A DNA stretch of 37,650 bases from Cycloclasticus sp. symbiont of Bathymodiolus heckerae. GTDB lineage: Bacteria > Pseudomonadota > Gammaproteobacteria > Methylococcales > Cycloclasticaceae. How positions within the stretch are numbered: position 1 is the first letter of the stretch; each line of letters opens with the position of its first letter. Location: the NCBI GenBank assembly GCA_002101235.1, contig LWTL01000104.1:1-37650 (forward strand). The letters run 5' to 3'. Shown one piece after another: positions 16,990-26,741 of the stretch. Position numbers and translations under genes: made by a program. The notes beneath the pieces are model-generated. The model saw only the letters and a list, made by a program, of their open reading frames with translations, did not search any database and had not been told where the DNA came from.

Positions 16990-17778
16990 TTAATTCTCTT
17001 GCTCTTTATATGACCGTGCAATTGCACAAGTAGCCTTATCTGTTTTTTGCTTAACAAGCCGCAGTTCTGCTACTTGCCCTGTGTTTTCCTGCGCCGCGAC
17101 TAACGCCGCCGACTCTGCTACGCCGTATACGCCAACCACGGAATGAACATAATCTGACTTGGTGCTTAACTGATTTTCTACAACGGATAACTGCTGCGCT
17201 GAGTACGTTTGGTAGGGACGTTTTTTTAAATCGGCCAGCGTTATTAGGCCCTCTTCGTCCGCTTTAACGTCAATACTGTTAATGCTCGCGACATCATCCA
17301 TTGTTAGGCCGGCTTGCTCAAGGCATTGCGCTAAAAAATCGCTTAAATGTTCTACTGAACAGCCCCGCTCACACCCCATGCCAACCGTATAAACCGGTGC
17401 GGTGTAGGTTTTACAGGTTGTAATAACGGCTTGTGCATTTATTGCATCTGCCAGCTCCTTCGCCCACTGGTTTGCGCCACCCTCGTGGCCAGACAGTAAC
17501 GGCACTATAAACTTGCCCTGCTCATCCATCACCAATACAGGTGGGTCTTGCTGTTTGTTTTTTATAACCGCCGCCAAACTTCGCACGGCAATACCCATAG
17601 CGGTAATAAAAATAAGCGCATGGCCTTGTGTAAATAGCTGCTGAACATGCTCGGTGAATGGCGCTGGTTTAAAACTAACGTTCACCGTTTTACCGGATGT
17701 TTTTAAAACATCGCCGAGTTTATCAGCCAACGTGTGACCGGCATCGGTTAGCGCAATAATGGTGACATTTTTATTCAC
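16990..17778 (-). CDS. cbiG: Cobalt-precorrin-5A hydrolase CbiG (short, two-domain)
   Basis: CbiG opens the delta-lactone ring formed in the anaerobic pathway and releases acetaldehyde. Residues 1 to about 120 form the CbiG N-terminal domain (ITAMGIAVRSLA and VPLLSGHEGGANQWAKELA). Residues about 128-262 form the CobE-like C-terminal domain (VGMGCERGCS and SVVGVYGVAESAAL). At 262 residues it is shorter than enterobacterial CbiG (about 350). The gap falls where a middle domain normally sits, so this is a compact two-domain form. The presence of the hydrolase domain argues for the oxygen-independent ring-contraction chemistry. It overlaps cobI by 4 bases and precedes cobJ. Confidence 0.88.
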   Translation of the reverse strand: MNKNVTIIALTDAGHTLADKLGDVLKTSGKTVNVSFKPAPFTEHVQQLFTQGHALIFITAMGIAVRSLAAVIKNKQQDPPVLVMDEQGKFIVPLLSGHEGGANQWAKELADAINAQAVITTCKTYTAPVYTVGMGCERGCSVEHLSDFLAQCLEQAGLTMDDVASINSIDVKADEEGLITLADLKKRPYQTYSAQQLSVVENQLSTKSDYVHSVVGVYGVAESAALVAAQENTGQVAELRLVKQKTDKATCAIARSYKEQEN

Positions 17779-18491
17779 GACCGGTCTCTTTGCGAACGGA
17801 TAACAACAAATAATGAGAAGTACGGCCCCTCTGTAGCGGTTAGCTGGGTTACATCAGTCATAATGCGTTCGTTATCGCGGCCTATGTATTCTAAGTAGTT
17901 TGCATCGGCTAGTCGGCCTGTGGCCTTTAGCGCATTAAGAATACGCTCGCGAGCGCGCCCTGCTTTCATAATAACAACCGTATCGTTGTTGTTTAACGCC
18001 TGCTCTAATTGTTGCGAACTGTGCCGCCCACTGACGACTGAAAAGGATTCTTTCAGCATGGTTAACGGCATTTGCAAGGCAGATGATGCCGCATGTACGG
18101 ATGAAATGCCGGGGATAACTTCGCAGCGATTATTGCTTTCTAAACGTTCTAGTAAATAAGCAAAGGAGCCAAAAAATAGCGGGTCGCCTTCGCAAATGAA
18201 GACAACGTTTTTACCTTCATTTAAATGCTTCTGAATTGTTTTTGCGGCTTGGTCGTACACGGCGTTAATGTCATGGCGATCTAACACCATAGGAACGCAA
18301 ACGGGGATTTCTAGCCGTGTTTTTTTAGTGCTTTCCAGTGCTTGTACGGCAATAACTTTTGCCTGCGATTCACCCGTTTTATTGGCAATAAAGCTGATCA
18401 CATCGGCCTGCTCTATCGTGCGCCATGCTTTAACGGTCATTAGTTCTGGATCACCAGGGCCTACGCCTACGCCTATAAATGTTGCTGTCAC
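17775..18491 (-). CDS. cobI: Precorrin-2 / cobalt-factor II C20-methyltransferase CobI/CbiL
   Basis: This SAM-dependent methylase acts first among the ring methylases of this locus, at C20. The 238-residue protein begins with the CobI/CbiL glycine-rich motif FIGVGVGPGDPELMTVKAWR. It has CEGDPLFFGSFAYLLERL, PGISSVHAASSALQMPLTM and the dimer/SAM segment VVIMKAGRAR. Length is normal for the family. It overlaps both the cobL stop and the cbiG start by 4 bases, in the tightly coupled middle of the riboswitch-2 operon. Confidence 0.94.
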   Translation of the reverse strand: MTATFIGVGVGPGDPELMTVKAWRTIEQADVISFIANKTGESQAKVIAVQALESTKKTRLEIPVCVPMVLDRHDINAVYDQAAKTIQKHLNEGKNVVFICEGDPLFFGSFAYLLERLESNNRCEVIPGISSVHAASSALQMPLTMLKESFSVVSGRHSSQQLEQALNNNDTVVIMKAGRARERILNALKATGRLADANYLEYIGRDNERIMTDVTQLTATEGPYFSLFVVIRSQRDRS

Positions 18492-19741
18492 GATATTGCC
18501 TTTTTCTGTAGTTTTAACACCATTACGGGGCGTTTTTTATTGAATGAGAACCCAGCATTGCCTAACTCGCCCCTGCTTACAGACAACTCTACGCATTCAA
18601 CTGCTACGTCTTCAAGCGTTAAACAGAACTGTTCTAGCTGTTGTTTTGTTTGCTCGGTGACTGCGGTAATGACCATTAATCCTTCGGCCGGTAATTTTCT
18701 CCACAGCATAGGAAGCAGTGTCTCTAGTTCGCCACCACTGCCGCCAATGAATAATTTATTCGGGCTTGGCAAGTCGGCCAACGCTTCTGGCACACGCCCT
18801 GCTATAGGGTAACAATTTGAGCTAACACCAAAGTTAGCGGCGTTATCTTTTAATTTTTCTAGCCGCTGCGCATGTTGCTCTATGGCATATACCGTTGCAC
18901 GTTCGTTGCTTTTAGCCAGTTCTACCGCTACGCCGCCACAGCCTGCGCCTATGTCCCAAATAACATCGTTGTTACTCACATTCATCATAGACAATACAGT
19001 TAAGCGCACTTCTCGCTTGGTAATCATCCCTGTTCCGGCTGCTTTGCCTGTTTGAAAAAAGTGATCTTCTATGCCTAATTTACTGGCATGTTCGCCGCTA
19101 CGCTTGCCTGTTTTTATAACGGTGACATGTAACGGGTCTACGTTTAAATCCGTTTCGTTTAATAATTCTGCCACGGTGAATTGGCGAACTTTCTGTTGCG
19201 GATAGCCCAGCTGTTCACCCACCCAAAGGGTTGCCTGTTTAAAGCCTGCGCGTGCACATTCTTTTGCCAATGCCTGCGGCGTGCTGTCTTTATCGGTTAA
19301 TACGATGAGGGTTTGCTGCGGCTGTATTGTTGCCCTAATTTTTTCTAATGGACGGCCATGCAGGCTAATAACATCTGCATCCTGAAGTGATAAACCGAGT
19401 GCATGACAAGCCGCTTGCACACTGGATACAGCAGGATGAAAAAAGAGACTTTCTGCTGCGAAGTTTTTTGTAAACCAACGCCCTATGCCATAAAACAAGG
19501 GGTCGCCCGATGCTAAAACAACAACATTTTTGCACGCTGAATCTTCCAATAATGCTTTGAGTTTAGACAGCGCTGGCAATGGCTGCTGAATGGGTTGGGT
19601 TGATAAACCTTGCAGCGCGAGTTCTATTAAGCCCAACTGCCGCGGCGAACCAATCACTAAGCCTGCGTATTGCAAAGCGTGAAGCGCATCATCACTTAAA
19701 CTGGCACCTGCAACCGCACCTAATCCAATAATATGAATGCG
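18488..19741 (-). CDS. cobL: Precorrin-6Y C5,15-methyltransferase (decarboxylating) CobL / CbiE-CbiT fusion
   Basis: This two-domain enzyme methylates C5 and C15 and decarboxylates the C12 acetate. The N-terminal CbiE domain starts with RIHIIGLGAVAG and includes VLASGDPLFYGIGRW. The C-terminal CbiT domain (from about residue 190) has the SAM motif WDIGAGCGGVAVELAKS followed by LFIGGSGGELETLLP. I prefer the GTG at 19741 (417 residues), which begins directly at the family's conserved N-terminus and 22 bases after the cobH stop. The frame is open to an ATG at 19801, which would overlap cobH and add 20 unlike residues. No strong ribosome-binding site distinguishes the two. Confidence 0.9.
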   Translation of the reverse strand, partial: RIHIIGLGAVAGASLSDDALHALQYAGLVIGSPRQLGLIELALQGLSTQPIQQPLPALSKLKALLEDSACKNVVVLASGDPLFYGIGRWFTKNFAAESLFFHPAVSSVQAACHALGLSLQDADVISLHGRPLEKIRATIQPQQTLIVLTDKDSTPQALAKECARAGFKQATLWVGEQLGYPQQKVRQFTVAELLNETDLNVDPLHVTVIKTGKRSGEHASKLGIEDHFFQTGKAAGTGMITKREVRLTVLSMMNVSNNDVIWDIGAGCGGVAVELAKSNERATVYAIEQHAQRLEKLKDNAANFGVSSNCYPIAGRVPEALADLPSPNKLFIGGSGGELETLLPMLWRKLPAEGLMVITAVTEQTKQQLEQFCLTLEDVAVECVELSVSRGELGNAGFSFNKKRPVMVLKLQKKAIS

Positions 19742-19763
19742 CACAGTTTGCTGCGTTTCGGCG

Positions 19764-21314
19764 TTAATAATATTCACCCTGATGGCAACGCAATAAAGCA
19801 TTACACGCCGCCGCAGACACGGCGCTACCGCCCTGCTTGCCCAATAAGGTAATACATGCCACGCCTAATCTTTTATGTGCAGCCCATAACGCATCTTTTG
19901 ACTCTGCCGCGCCAACAAAGCCAACGGGCATACCAATAATAAGTGCTGGCTTTTCGCAGCCTGCCTCGATCATTTCTAACAAACGAAATAACGCAGTAGG
20001 TGCATTGGCAATAACCACAATACTACCCGCCAAGTGTTCGCCCCAATAGGCTAACGCGGCCATGCTGCGGGTTTCTCCGGTTTGTTTTGCTAATGCAACG
20101 GTGCGCTCGTCATTCAAAAAGCACAGCGGCTCTTTGCTAATCATTCGTTTTGTAATGCCTTGTTTAACCATCTCAACATCGCAGATGATATTGGCTTTTT
20201 CGGCAATAGCTTTTAGCCCTTGTTCACACGCACCCTCGCTAAAGCGCACTTGCTGCGCAACCTCCGGCATACCCATGCTATGCACAATACGCATCACCAC
20301 TTGTTGTTGCTCACGGCTTAGGCCATCTAACGTTGTTAAGGCTCGAATTTGCCGAAAGCTTTCTTTTTCAATACTCTGCGGATTTGTTTCGTAGCTATCA
20401 CTCATATTTTCATGAAACCTTCCCACGAAAGTTCTTTCACTTCTATGCGGCGTTAAAAATGTGCTCAATCGGTCATTTACTACAGTAAACTCCCTCTTTC
20501 CGCGCCTTTTTGCCTTGCCTAGAAGCGAAATCTCCTTCCGTGTAAAGGTCTCTCTATCCTTATTTTTTTTATGCGCGCATTGTGCAATAACAAACTTACG
20601 ACAACGCGCACTATCGGTAAAATTTTCATCAACGCGGCTTATCGTTGACCGTGTAAACATAAACACGGGGAGCGTTAATTCACGCGCTGCATCTAACTTA
20701 GCAACAACCGCCTTACCCCCACTATTTTTGCTGATAATAGCATCAATATTATGTGCTTTAAGCAGCGCTAATTCAGACGCTTTATTGAATGGCCCAATTG
20801 CTTTAATCCATTCAACGCTTGCCGGTAAATTAAAGCGTGGCTTAACGGCTGTTCGCAGCACAATATGCTGATTAACCGATTGCGCCAATAAGGCGTTAAG
20901 TATCGATTGTTCGACTTGCCCGCAGCTTAAAAGCACACTGGTTTTATCGCGCAGTTGCGGCAATAGTTGCGTCCAATCATCCACAGCTATCCATTTATCG
21001 CCTTCGCTTGCTTCCCATGCTGGGCGAGTATACCGCCAACAAGGTATGCCCATTTCATGCGCTACTTTGCCTGCGGTGTCACTCATATTGGCTGCGTAAG
21101 GATGGGTTATATCTAAAATAGCGGTGATGTTTTGCTTGGCAATGTACTGCGCCAAACCACCAAATTGTGTGAACCCGCCAGAGACAATATCACATGGCAC
21201 ATCGGGCTGACGAACCAAGCCTGCAATGCTGTATATAAGTATTACACCTTGTTCGTGCAAGTCACACGCCATGTGCCTTGCATCAGCTGTGCCGCCCAGT
21301 AAAAGTACGGTCAT
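19764..21314 (-). CDS. cobK-cobH: Fused precorrin-6A reductase CobK/CbiJ and precorrin-8X methylmutase CobH/CbiC
   Basis: One 516-residue frame joins two usually separate enzymes. Residues 1 to about 250 are CobK/CbiJ, which reduces the macrocycle with NADPH ([35 protein letters not shown]). Residues 304-516 are CobH/CbiC, which shifts a methyl from C11 to C12 ([48 protein letters not shown]). The linker (about 250-303) is basic, unlike either family, and is the translation of a repeat-like sequence (20406-20560). An internal ATG at 20405 would give a normal-length 213-residue CobH, so separate CobH could also be made. The start overlaps cbiD by 4 bases. Confidence 0.9.
   Translation of the reverse strand: MTVLLLGGTADARHMACDLHEQGVILIYSIAGLVRQPDVPCDIVSGGFTQFGGLAQYIAKQNITAILDITHPYAANMSDTAGKVAHEMGIPCWRYTRPAWEASEGDKWIAVDDWTQLLPQLRDKTSVLLSCGQVEQSILNALLAQSVNQHIVLRTAVKPRFNLPASVEWIKAIGPFNKASELALLKAHNIDAIISKNSGGKAVVAKLDAARELTLPVFMFTRSTISRVDENFTDSARCRKFVIAQCAHKKNKDRETFTRKEISLLGKAKRRGKREFTVVNDRLSTFLTPHRSERTFVGRFHENMSDSYETNPQSIEKESFRQIRALTTLDGLSREQQQVVMRIVHSMGMPEVAQQVRFSEGACEQGLKAIAEKANIICDVEMVKQGITKRMISKEPLCFLNDERTVALAKQTGETRSMAALAYWGEHLAGSIVVIANAPTALFRLLEMIEAGCEKPALIIGMPVGFVGAAESKDALWAAHKRLGVACITLLGKQGGSAVSAAACNALLRCHQGEYY
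20406..20560. repeat. Intergenic-repeat-like insert between the cobK and cobH parts
   Basis: This stretch codes only for the basic linker of the fusion. On the plus strand it contains GCGGCGTTAAAAATGTGCTC, a near-palindrome CATTTACTACAGTAAACTCC (20474-20493) and TTTTTGCCTTGCCTAGAAGC, a composition resembling dispersed leader repeats of gammaproteobacteria. It starts directly before the ATG at 20405, the natural CobH start. Length and frame happen to be compatible with read-through. Boundaries are approximate. Confidence 0.5.
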
Positions 21315-22441
21315 ACCCCGCTGCCTTTGCCTGCGTAGGCGATTAAATTACCTTGTCTATTGGTTGCCCACACTTCCACATCTACCTCTGCGGGCACAAT
21401 ACTTTCGGCGAATGCGAGGGCTTTTTCGCATAATGCTGCGGCTAAATCTAGGCCCTGTTCATTACACAGTTGAAGCACTTCTATACTGGTATTTGCGCCT
21501 AGAATAGCGGCTAATAATTGTTCATTAGCACCCAATTCTTCAGCTGTTTTCGCTAGGTGTTTAAAGTCTATGGATGATACACGGCTGTTTAAATCCATAT
21601 GTCTATTAGCCAGTTTGCTAACCTTGCCTAAGCCACCACAAATACTTAGTTTAGCCACGGGGTTTTTACGAAGGTGCTTAAAAACTGCCCCTGCAAAATC
21701 ACCCATTTCAATTAAGGCACTGTCTTCTAATTGGTAGTGGTTTCGAATGGCTTCTTCGCTGGTGTTGCCCGTTGTAGCCGCTATGTGTTGTATGCCATTG
21801 GCTTTGGCAACATCTATACCTTGGTGGATGGAAGCAATCCATGCGGCGCAAGAGTACGGGCGAACAATGCCGGTTGTTCCTAAAATAGATAAACCACCTA
21901 AAATACCGAGCTTAGGGTTCATTGTTTTTTGTGCGATAGCCTCGCCATTTATCACCCCAACGGCCACTTCAAAACCGCCATTGTACTGATAGAACATTGC
22001 CATTTTTTGCAGGTGTTCTTGCATCATTTTTCTAGGCACGGGGTTTATAGCAGGTTCGCCAACATCTAACACTAGCCCTGCTTTTGTAACTGTGCCAACA
22101 CCTGTAGCGGCTTTAAAGATAACACCTACATGTTCAACTAAGGCCAGTTCAACAAACACTGTTGCGCCGTGTGTTACGTCGGGGTCATCGCCTGCATCTT
22201 TAATGGTTGATGCTTTGCAAACGTGTTTCACTAAGGCTAATTCGGTAATGGGTAGATCAACTTCTTTACCCTTTGGCAGCGTAATAGATACCTTGTTAAG
22301 GCGCTTTTCACCCAATAAAAAGTGTGCTGCAGCGACGGTACAAGCCGTTGCACAAGAACCCGTTGTTAAGCCTGTTCTTAGAGGTTTAGTGTTTTCTTTG
22401 CTCTCTTCCCACACGCGTACTACGCCAACTGGGTTAGCCAA
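21311..22441 (-). CDS. cbiD: Cobalt-precorrin-5B C1-methyltransferase CbiD
   Basis: CbiD methylates C1 in the cobalt-containing (anaerobic) pathway and replaces CobF in many proteobacteria. The protein has the diagnostic [19 protein letters not shown] near residue 22, [25 protein letters not shown]-like INPVPRKMM and [14 protein letters not shown]. The frame opens at a TTG (22441), which overlaps the upstream transporter gene by 22 bases. A GTG at 22414, 6 bases after that gene's stop, is an alternative start giving 367 residues. Neither has a clear ribosome-binding site. It overlaps the cobK-cobH start by 4 bases. Its presence without CobF or CobG marks the route as at least partly anaerobic-type. 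Confidence 0.92.
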   Translation of the reverse strand: MANPVGVVRVWEESKENTKPLRTGLTTGSCATACTVAAAHFLLGEKRLNKVSITLPKGKEVDLPITELALVKHVCKASTIKDAGDDPDVTHGATVFVELALVEHVGVIFKAATGVGTVTKAGLVLDVGEPAINPVPRKMMQEHLQKMAMFYQYNGGFEVAVGVINGEAIAQKTMNPKLGILGGLSILGTTGIVRPYSCAAWIASIHQGIDVAKANGIQHIAATTGNTSEEAIRNHYQLEDSALIEMGDFAGAVFKHLRKNPVAKLSICGGLGKVSKLANRHMDLNSRVSSIDFKHLAKTAEELGANEQLLAAILGANTSIEVLQLCNEQGLDLAAALCEKALAFAESIVPAEVDVEVWATNRQGNLIAYAGKGSGV

Positions 22442-23106
22442 ATGCTACCCACAGAAATTGAGATAAGCGCCAAAACTTGGCGGTTGTATTGCTGAAAAAG
22501 CGCATACCGTTCGCCGAGCAATTTTTGGCAATAGGAATAACTGGCACTAAAGCCAAGCATTGCTAGCATCACACCTGCTGAAAACACGAGCAAGTACAAT
22601 AAAACGATACTCAACTCACCGTAAGCCAGTGCTGGCACCAACGCTATTACCGGCGCGCTGCCTGCAAAACCGTGTAATAAGCCAACCATTACGGGCTTAT
22701 GTGCACGTTGAACATTGCTGCTTTTTTGCGTGTTGCTGACATGCTTTTCATCGTGCCAATGGCGATGAACAAGGCCGCCGTGTGCATGCTCATGCAACGT
22801 AATGCGCTCACGCTTAAAGGTAAACATTAACCAAAAGCCCATTAACACCAACATAATGCCTATGGCCATTTCTGCAAACATTGCCCACTGCTCTGGCACT
22901 TTTACATCAAAAACAAATAAAAGCACGGCAATGCCAATAACCATAGCACTGTGGCCTAACGCCCAATAAAAGCTAAAAAACAAACGCGGTTTTAATGCTG
23001 CTTGCTTATTTGTTAGTACCGATAGGGTCATCACATGGTCTGCATCTAGCGCATGCAGCATGCCTAGGCTTAAACCCAATAATAGCACCGGTAACATATC
23101 AAGCAT
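22420..23106 (-). CDS. NiCoT/UreH-like nickel-cobalt transporter
   Basis: This 228-residue membrane protein has about six hydrophobic segments. The first carries [15 protein letters not shown], the HxxxDH-type metal signature of nickel/cobalt permeases. A His-rich cytoplasmic loop ([18 protein letters not shown], about 105-122) and [20 protein letters not shown] follow. It is smaller than classical NiCoT permeases (about 330 or more) and closer to UreH/HupE-like or RcnA-related transporters, so import direction and metal are inferred from context. It lies between cobB/cbiA, with an 8-base overlap, and cbiD, with a 22-base overlap. This makes a cobalt supply role likely. Confidence 0.82.
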   Translation of the reverse strand: MLDMLPVLLLGLSLGMLHALDADHVMTLSVLTNKQAALKPRLFFSFYWALGHSAMVIGIAVLLFVFDVKVPEQWAMFAEMAIGIMLVLMGFWLMFTFKRERITLHEHAHGGLVHRHWHDEKHVSNTQKSSNVQRAHKPVMVGLLHGFAGSAPVIALVPALAYGELSIVLLYLLVFSAGVMLAMLGFSASYSYCQKLLGERYALFQQYNRQVLALISISVGSIWLTQLA

Positions 23107-24421
23107 TTAAAATGCCTTTGGGATTGAATATTGCGGCTATTGCACGAGGGTTAGAGGGGAAAAACACATGTAAATAACTGGCTGTTAATTGTTTTTCACG
23201 GTAAATAGATTCGCCATTTGCAGCATGCCGCTGACGTTTTCCGTATGCAATAGGCTCGGGCGTTTCATGACTGCGTGAGCGATGATGCGCATGGCCTCGC
23301 AGCTCACCTTCTGGTAACGGTAACGATTGCATGCCTTGGCAGCCACGTTTACCTCGCATTGCGCCGTGCCCGTCAAGTAAACCCGCCATCGGGTATTGTT
23401 CTTCGTTTAAATCGGTTAGGGATTCTAAACAATATAAAAACCCGCCGCACTCTGCCAATATTGGCATATTTTGCTGATGCGCTGCTTTAATAGCCGCCAG
23501 CATCGGTTTGTTTTTTGATAAGGCTTCTACATGTAATTCGGGGTAGCCTCCGGGTAACCAAAGCGCATCCACTTCTGGCAAACAATCGTCTGCCAACGGT
23601 GAAAAATAATGCACCGATGCACCCATGGCTTGTAGCAAGCGTATATTTGCATCGTAAATAAAGCTAAAGGCTACATCTTTGGCAATGCCAATGCGTATAT
23701 TCGTTAAGAGCGGTTCTACTACTGCAATATCTGCTGATTCGAAACATACTTCTTCAAACCCGTTTAACGCGCCGGAAAAGCCAGACTGCTCCAGCCAATC
23801 TGCCCCCGCACTAAAGCGCAGCTCTAACTCATCGGCTACTTCTGACGCTTGTACTAAACCCAAATGCCGCTCGGGCAGTGCCACTTCGTCTGATGTTTTT
23901 AAACTCGCCAATAAGGGCAAGGAGTCTGGCAATGCCTCTTCTATTAATTCACGGTGTCGTTCCGTACTGCAATTGTTGGCAATTAAACCGGCAACGGTGA
24001 TATCACTTCTGAAATTGGCCAAGCCTGTGGCAATAGCGGCGGCGGTTTGCGCCATGCCTTTAACATCCATAATAATGGCGATGGGTATATTAAAACGTGC
24101 GGCTAAATCTGCGCTAGATGGCGTACCATCGAACATGCCCATCGCACCTTCAATAAGTATTAAGTCTGCTTCTTTTGCGGCTTCATACAGCTTTTGCTGA
24201 CACCATGCATCACCTGCCATCCATAAATCCAATTGCTCTACTGGCTGACCGGATGCCTGCTCTAAAATTTGTGGGTCTAAGTAATCTGGCCCTGTTTTGA
24301 ATACACGTACCACTTTACCTTGGCGCGTTAACAACCTCGCTAAAGCAGCGGTTATGGTTGTTTTACCTTGCCCCGATGCGGGCGCAACGAGAAACAATGC
24401 TGGGCAATGAGCTGAGGCCAC
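23099..24421 (-). CDS. cobB: (Hydrogeno)cobyrinic acid a,c-diamide synthase CobB/CbiA
   Basis: This glutamine-dependent enzyme amidates the a and c side chains of the corrin ring. The 440-residue protein has the ATP-binding motif FLVAPASGQGKTTITAAL at the N-terminus, KTGPDYLDPQIL, IEGAMGMFDGTPSSAD, and a C-terminal glutaminase-like domain with the cysteine in LAECGGFLYCLESL. It ends with the family's ASYLHVFFPSNP. The start is a GTG that shares its first base with the cobO stop. Sequence cannot settle whether the substrate is cobyrinic or hydrogenobyrinic acid, the question raised by the two chelatases. Confidence 0.93.
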   Translation of the reverse strand: MASAHCPALFLVAPASGQGKTTITAALARLLTRQGKVVRVFKTGPDYLDPQILEQASGQPVEQLDLWMAGDAWCQQKLYEAAKEADLILIEGAMGMFDGTPSSADLAARFNIPIAIIMDVKGMAQTAAAIATGLANFRSDITVAGLIANNCSTERHRELIEEALPDSLPLLASLKTSDEVALPERHLGLVQASEVADELELRFSAGADWLEQSGFSGALNGFEEVCFESADIAVVEPLLTNIRIGIAKDVAFSFIYDANIRLLQAMGASVHYFSPLADDCLPEVDALWLPGGYPELHVEALSKNKPMLAAIKAAHQQNMPILAECGGFLYCLESLTDLNEEQYPMAGLLDGHGAMRGKRGCQGMQSLPLPEGELRGHAHHRSRSHETPEPIAYGKRQRHAANGESIYREKQLTASYLHVFFPSNPRAIAAIFNPKGILNA

Positions 24422-25014
24422 TAAAATTCAATACCTATTTGTGCTTTAACGCCTAAGCGGAAAGCGTGTTTTTCATCCTGCACGACAGAAATAGTATCGG
24501 CGATGGCTTGTAGCGGCGTTGCCATTGTTCGGCCCGTAATAATAACGTTCTGATCTTTTGGGCGGTTCTTTAACGCCTCCACAACAGGTTCTACATCTAA
24601 ATAATCGTACTTAAACATATACGACATTTCATCAAAGACGAGTAAGTCGTAAGTTGGGTCTTGTAGTAGTTCTTCAGCCAATGCCCATGCTTTTTTAGCG
24701 GCGGCAATGTCTTGTGTTTTATCTTGTGTTTCCCACGTAAAACCATGCCCCATAACATGCCAGTCTATTAGGGCACTGTCTTTAAAAAACTTATACTCGC
24801 CCGTTTCCATGCGCCCCTTAATGAACTGGATAACTGCGCATTTTTTACCGTGCCCTGCTGAACGCGCCATTGTGCCAAAGGCAGAACTGCTTTTACCTTT
24901 ACCCGGGCCTTTTAACAAAATAAGCACACCGCGTTCTTCGGTCGCTTTAGCAATTTTTTTATCCATCACGGATTTTTTATTCGCCATGCGTTTTTGATGC
25001 TTATCGTCTGTCAT
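24421..25014 (-). CDS. cobO: Cob(I)alamin / cobyrinate adenosyltransferase CobO/BtuR
   Basis: CobO transfers the adenosyl group from ATP to cobalt(I), forming the Co-C bond of adenosylcobalamin. The 197-residue protein has a Walker A motif LKGPGKGKSSSAFG (about 34-47), VIQFIKGRMETGEYKFF, the Walker B-like LLVFDEMSYMF, and NVIITGRTM. The N-terminus is basic (KHQKRMANKKSVMDKK), as in BtuR/CobO. It starts 1 base after the chlID stop, and its stop abuts the cobB start (TAGTG). Confidence 0.95.
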   Translation of the reverse strand: MTDDKHQKRMANKKSVMDKKIAKATEERGVLILLKGPGKGKSSSAFGTMARSAGHGKKCAVIQFIKGRMETGEYKFFKDSALIDWHVMGHGFTWETQDKTQDIAAAKKAWALAEELLQDPTYDLLVFDEMSYMFKYDYLDVEPVVEALKNRPKDQNVIITGRTMATPLQAIADTISVVQDEKHAFRLGVKAQIGIEF

Positions 25015-25015
25015 A

Positions 25016-26725
25016 TTAAATACCCTTGGCCATTAGCGGCAAATAGTTTGCGTTAAGTTGCGTGGCTAAGCGCTTTGCTTGGCCGCGCTTCACTTCAGAT
25101 TGCTCGCTGTCTATAACCAGCACATCGTCCAGTAGGGCTAAGCCATCTAAACTGTCGGATGTTTTACCGTCGGTAATGAGATAGGTTTTTATCTGTAAAC
25201 TCGGGTCTTTGTGGAATATTTTCTGCTGATAATCTTTTGCGTACTGTAAGCCTTCTCGTAACGGCGTTCCACCCGCTGCTTTTATATTATTTAACCAACT
25301 TTTTAGTGCTTTAGGCGCACGTACTTGTGGCATTAATAAATCTACTTGGTCGTTTCCAAACCCTAAAATAGTGAGTTCTTCACGCTGTATATACGCTTGC
25401 TCGGCAATATTTAGCACCGCTGCTTTCGCATTAGCAAACCCGTTGGCATATAAAGTAGAAGCCGATGTATCTAAAACAACCATGTGCAAAATGGGTTGTA
25501 CAGTAGCTGTTTTGCGAAATAGCACATGCTTTAGTGGCCATTCGCCTAAATTGCTCACCAAGGTAGAGAACCAGTTAACCGACTGCCCCTGCTTTGCCGT
25601 ACCGCTTGATTGTTTTTTAACACCTTGTGCAACGCCTTTCTTTTTCGCATATTGAGCCGTACTGCGCTGGCTTAATTTTACTTGTTGCACAATATTGCAG
25701 TTAATGCTTTTACTAAGTTCAGCTTCTATTTGTTGCGATTGCGCAGGCATTTGCCCCCAATCTCCATTATCAGCTTTAGAGTCTTCGCTTTGTGATGGCT
25801 CATTCGGCCTTGAAAAAGGCGGCTGTGGTGGTGTTTGCGGTGTATCGTCTTTTGGCTGTTCTTTACGACGATGCGTGAGCACCAGTTCTTCAACCGCCTC
25901 TATATTTTCAAGCTGAACCTGTTGAGCGTTATTAAGCGCCGCATGTGCTGTTGCTGCTTTTAACCAAACAATATCGGCACGTAAACCATCGACATTCGCG
26001 CGCGCGCAACGGTCGGCAATTTCTTCCCGCATTGCATCCGGTACTGTAATGCTTTGCAACTGTTGTTGCGCTTGCTCAATATTATTAATAATTTGTTCTT
26101 GCTGTGTGGCATAGCCTGCAATAAACGCTTTAGAATTACGGTCAAACTCTTCACGCAAACGCACAATATTCATACGCTGCTCTTTAGTGAACAAACCGTT
26201 TAACTCAACAGCCAAGCCAAACCTGTCTTTTAACTGCGGCCTTAACTCACCTTCATCAGGGTTCATTGTTCCCAGCAAAATAAAGTTTGAGTCGTGCTGG
26301 TGGCTCATGCCATCTCTTTCGACATAGTTAACGCCGCTAGCACTTACATCTAACAGTAAATCGACTAAGTTATCGGGCAGTAAATTCACCTCATCCACAT
26401 ACAGCACCCCACCATCGGCTTTCGCTAATAAACCGGGGTTAAAGCTAACTTGTTTACTGGATAAGACTTTTTCTAAATCTAACGTGCCCACTAGCATGTC
26501 TTCGGTTGCACCTAAAGGTAAGGTAACAAAGGCGCTGGTTTTTGAATGAGGCATAACATCTGCCAAGCCTCTTGCTAAAGTTGATTTAGCCGAACCACGA
26601 GGGCCACTTATCAACACACCGCCAATCATGGGGTTTATTGCGCAAAGTATCAGTGCTAGTTTGAAGCTTTCCTGCCCTTGAACGGCAGAAAATGGAAAGT
26701 TATGTCGTGTGTGCATTGCTGTCAC
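25016..26725 (-). CDS. Fused ChlI/ChlD-type chelatase ATPase subunit
   Basis: This is a magnesium-chelatase-like motor protein, here probably the partner of CobN for cobalt insertion. Residues about 10-290 form an AAA+ domain (Walker A GPRGSAKST, 41-49; Walker B GGVLYVDEVNLL, 105-116; GTMNPDEGELRPQLKDRFG). A Pro/Gln/Asp-rich linker (about 290-335) leads to a VWA domain with the MIDAS motif DTSAS (419-423), GGTPLREGL and LITDGKTSD. The I and D subunits are fused in one chain, as in several proteobacteria that lack CobS/CobT chelatase genes. The frame opens at GTG 26725; an ATG three codons later is an alternative. It follows cbtA by 16 bases. Confidence 0.88.
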   Translation of the reverse strand: MTAMHTRHNFPFSAVQGQESFKLALILCAINPMIGGVLISGPRGSAKSTLARGLADVMPHSKTSAFVTLPLGATEDMLVGTLDLEKVLSSKQVSFNPGLLAKADGGVLYVDEVNLLPDNLVDLLLDVSASGVNYVERDGMSHQHDSNFILLGTMNPDEGELRPQLKDRFGLAVELNGLFTKEQRMNIVRLREEFDRNSKAFIAGYATQQEQIINNIEQAQQQLQSITVPDAMREEIADRCARANVDGLRADIVWLKAATAHAALNNAQQVQLENIEAVEELVLTHRRKEQPKDDTPQTPPQPPFSRPNEPSQSEDSKADNGDWGQMPAQSQQIEAELSKSINCNIVQQVKLSQRSTAQYAKKKGVAQGVKKQSSGTAKQGQSVNWFSTLVSNLGEWPLKHVLFRKTATVQPILHMVVLDTSASTLYANGFANAKAAVLNIAEQAYIQREELTILGFGNDQVDLLMPQVRAPKALKSWLNNIKAAGGTPLREGLQYAKDYQQKIFHKDPSLQIKTYLITDGKTSDSLDGLALLDDVLVIDSEQSEVKRGQAKRLATQLNANYLPLMAKGI

Positions 26726-26741
26726 AAGACAGCCTTAACGT

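Noticed and set aside
23185-23376. Minus-strand frame inside cobB/cbiA
   Set aside because: It is an alternative frame of the real gene, with no similarity to anything and no start site; the same holds for 25960-26166, 29079-29276 and 30156-30350.
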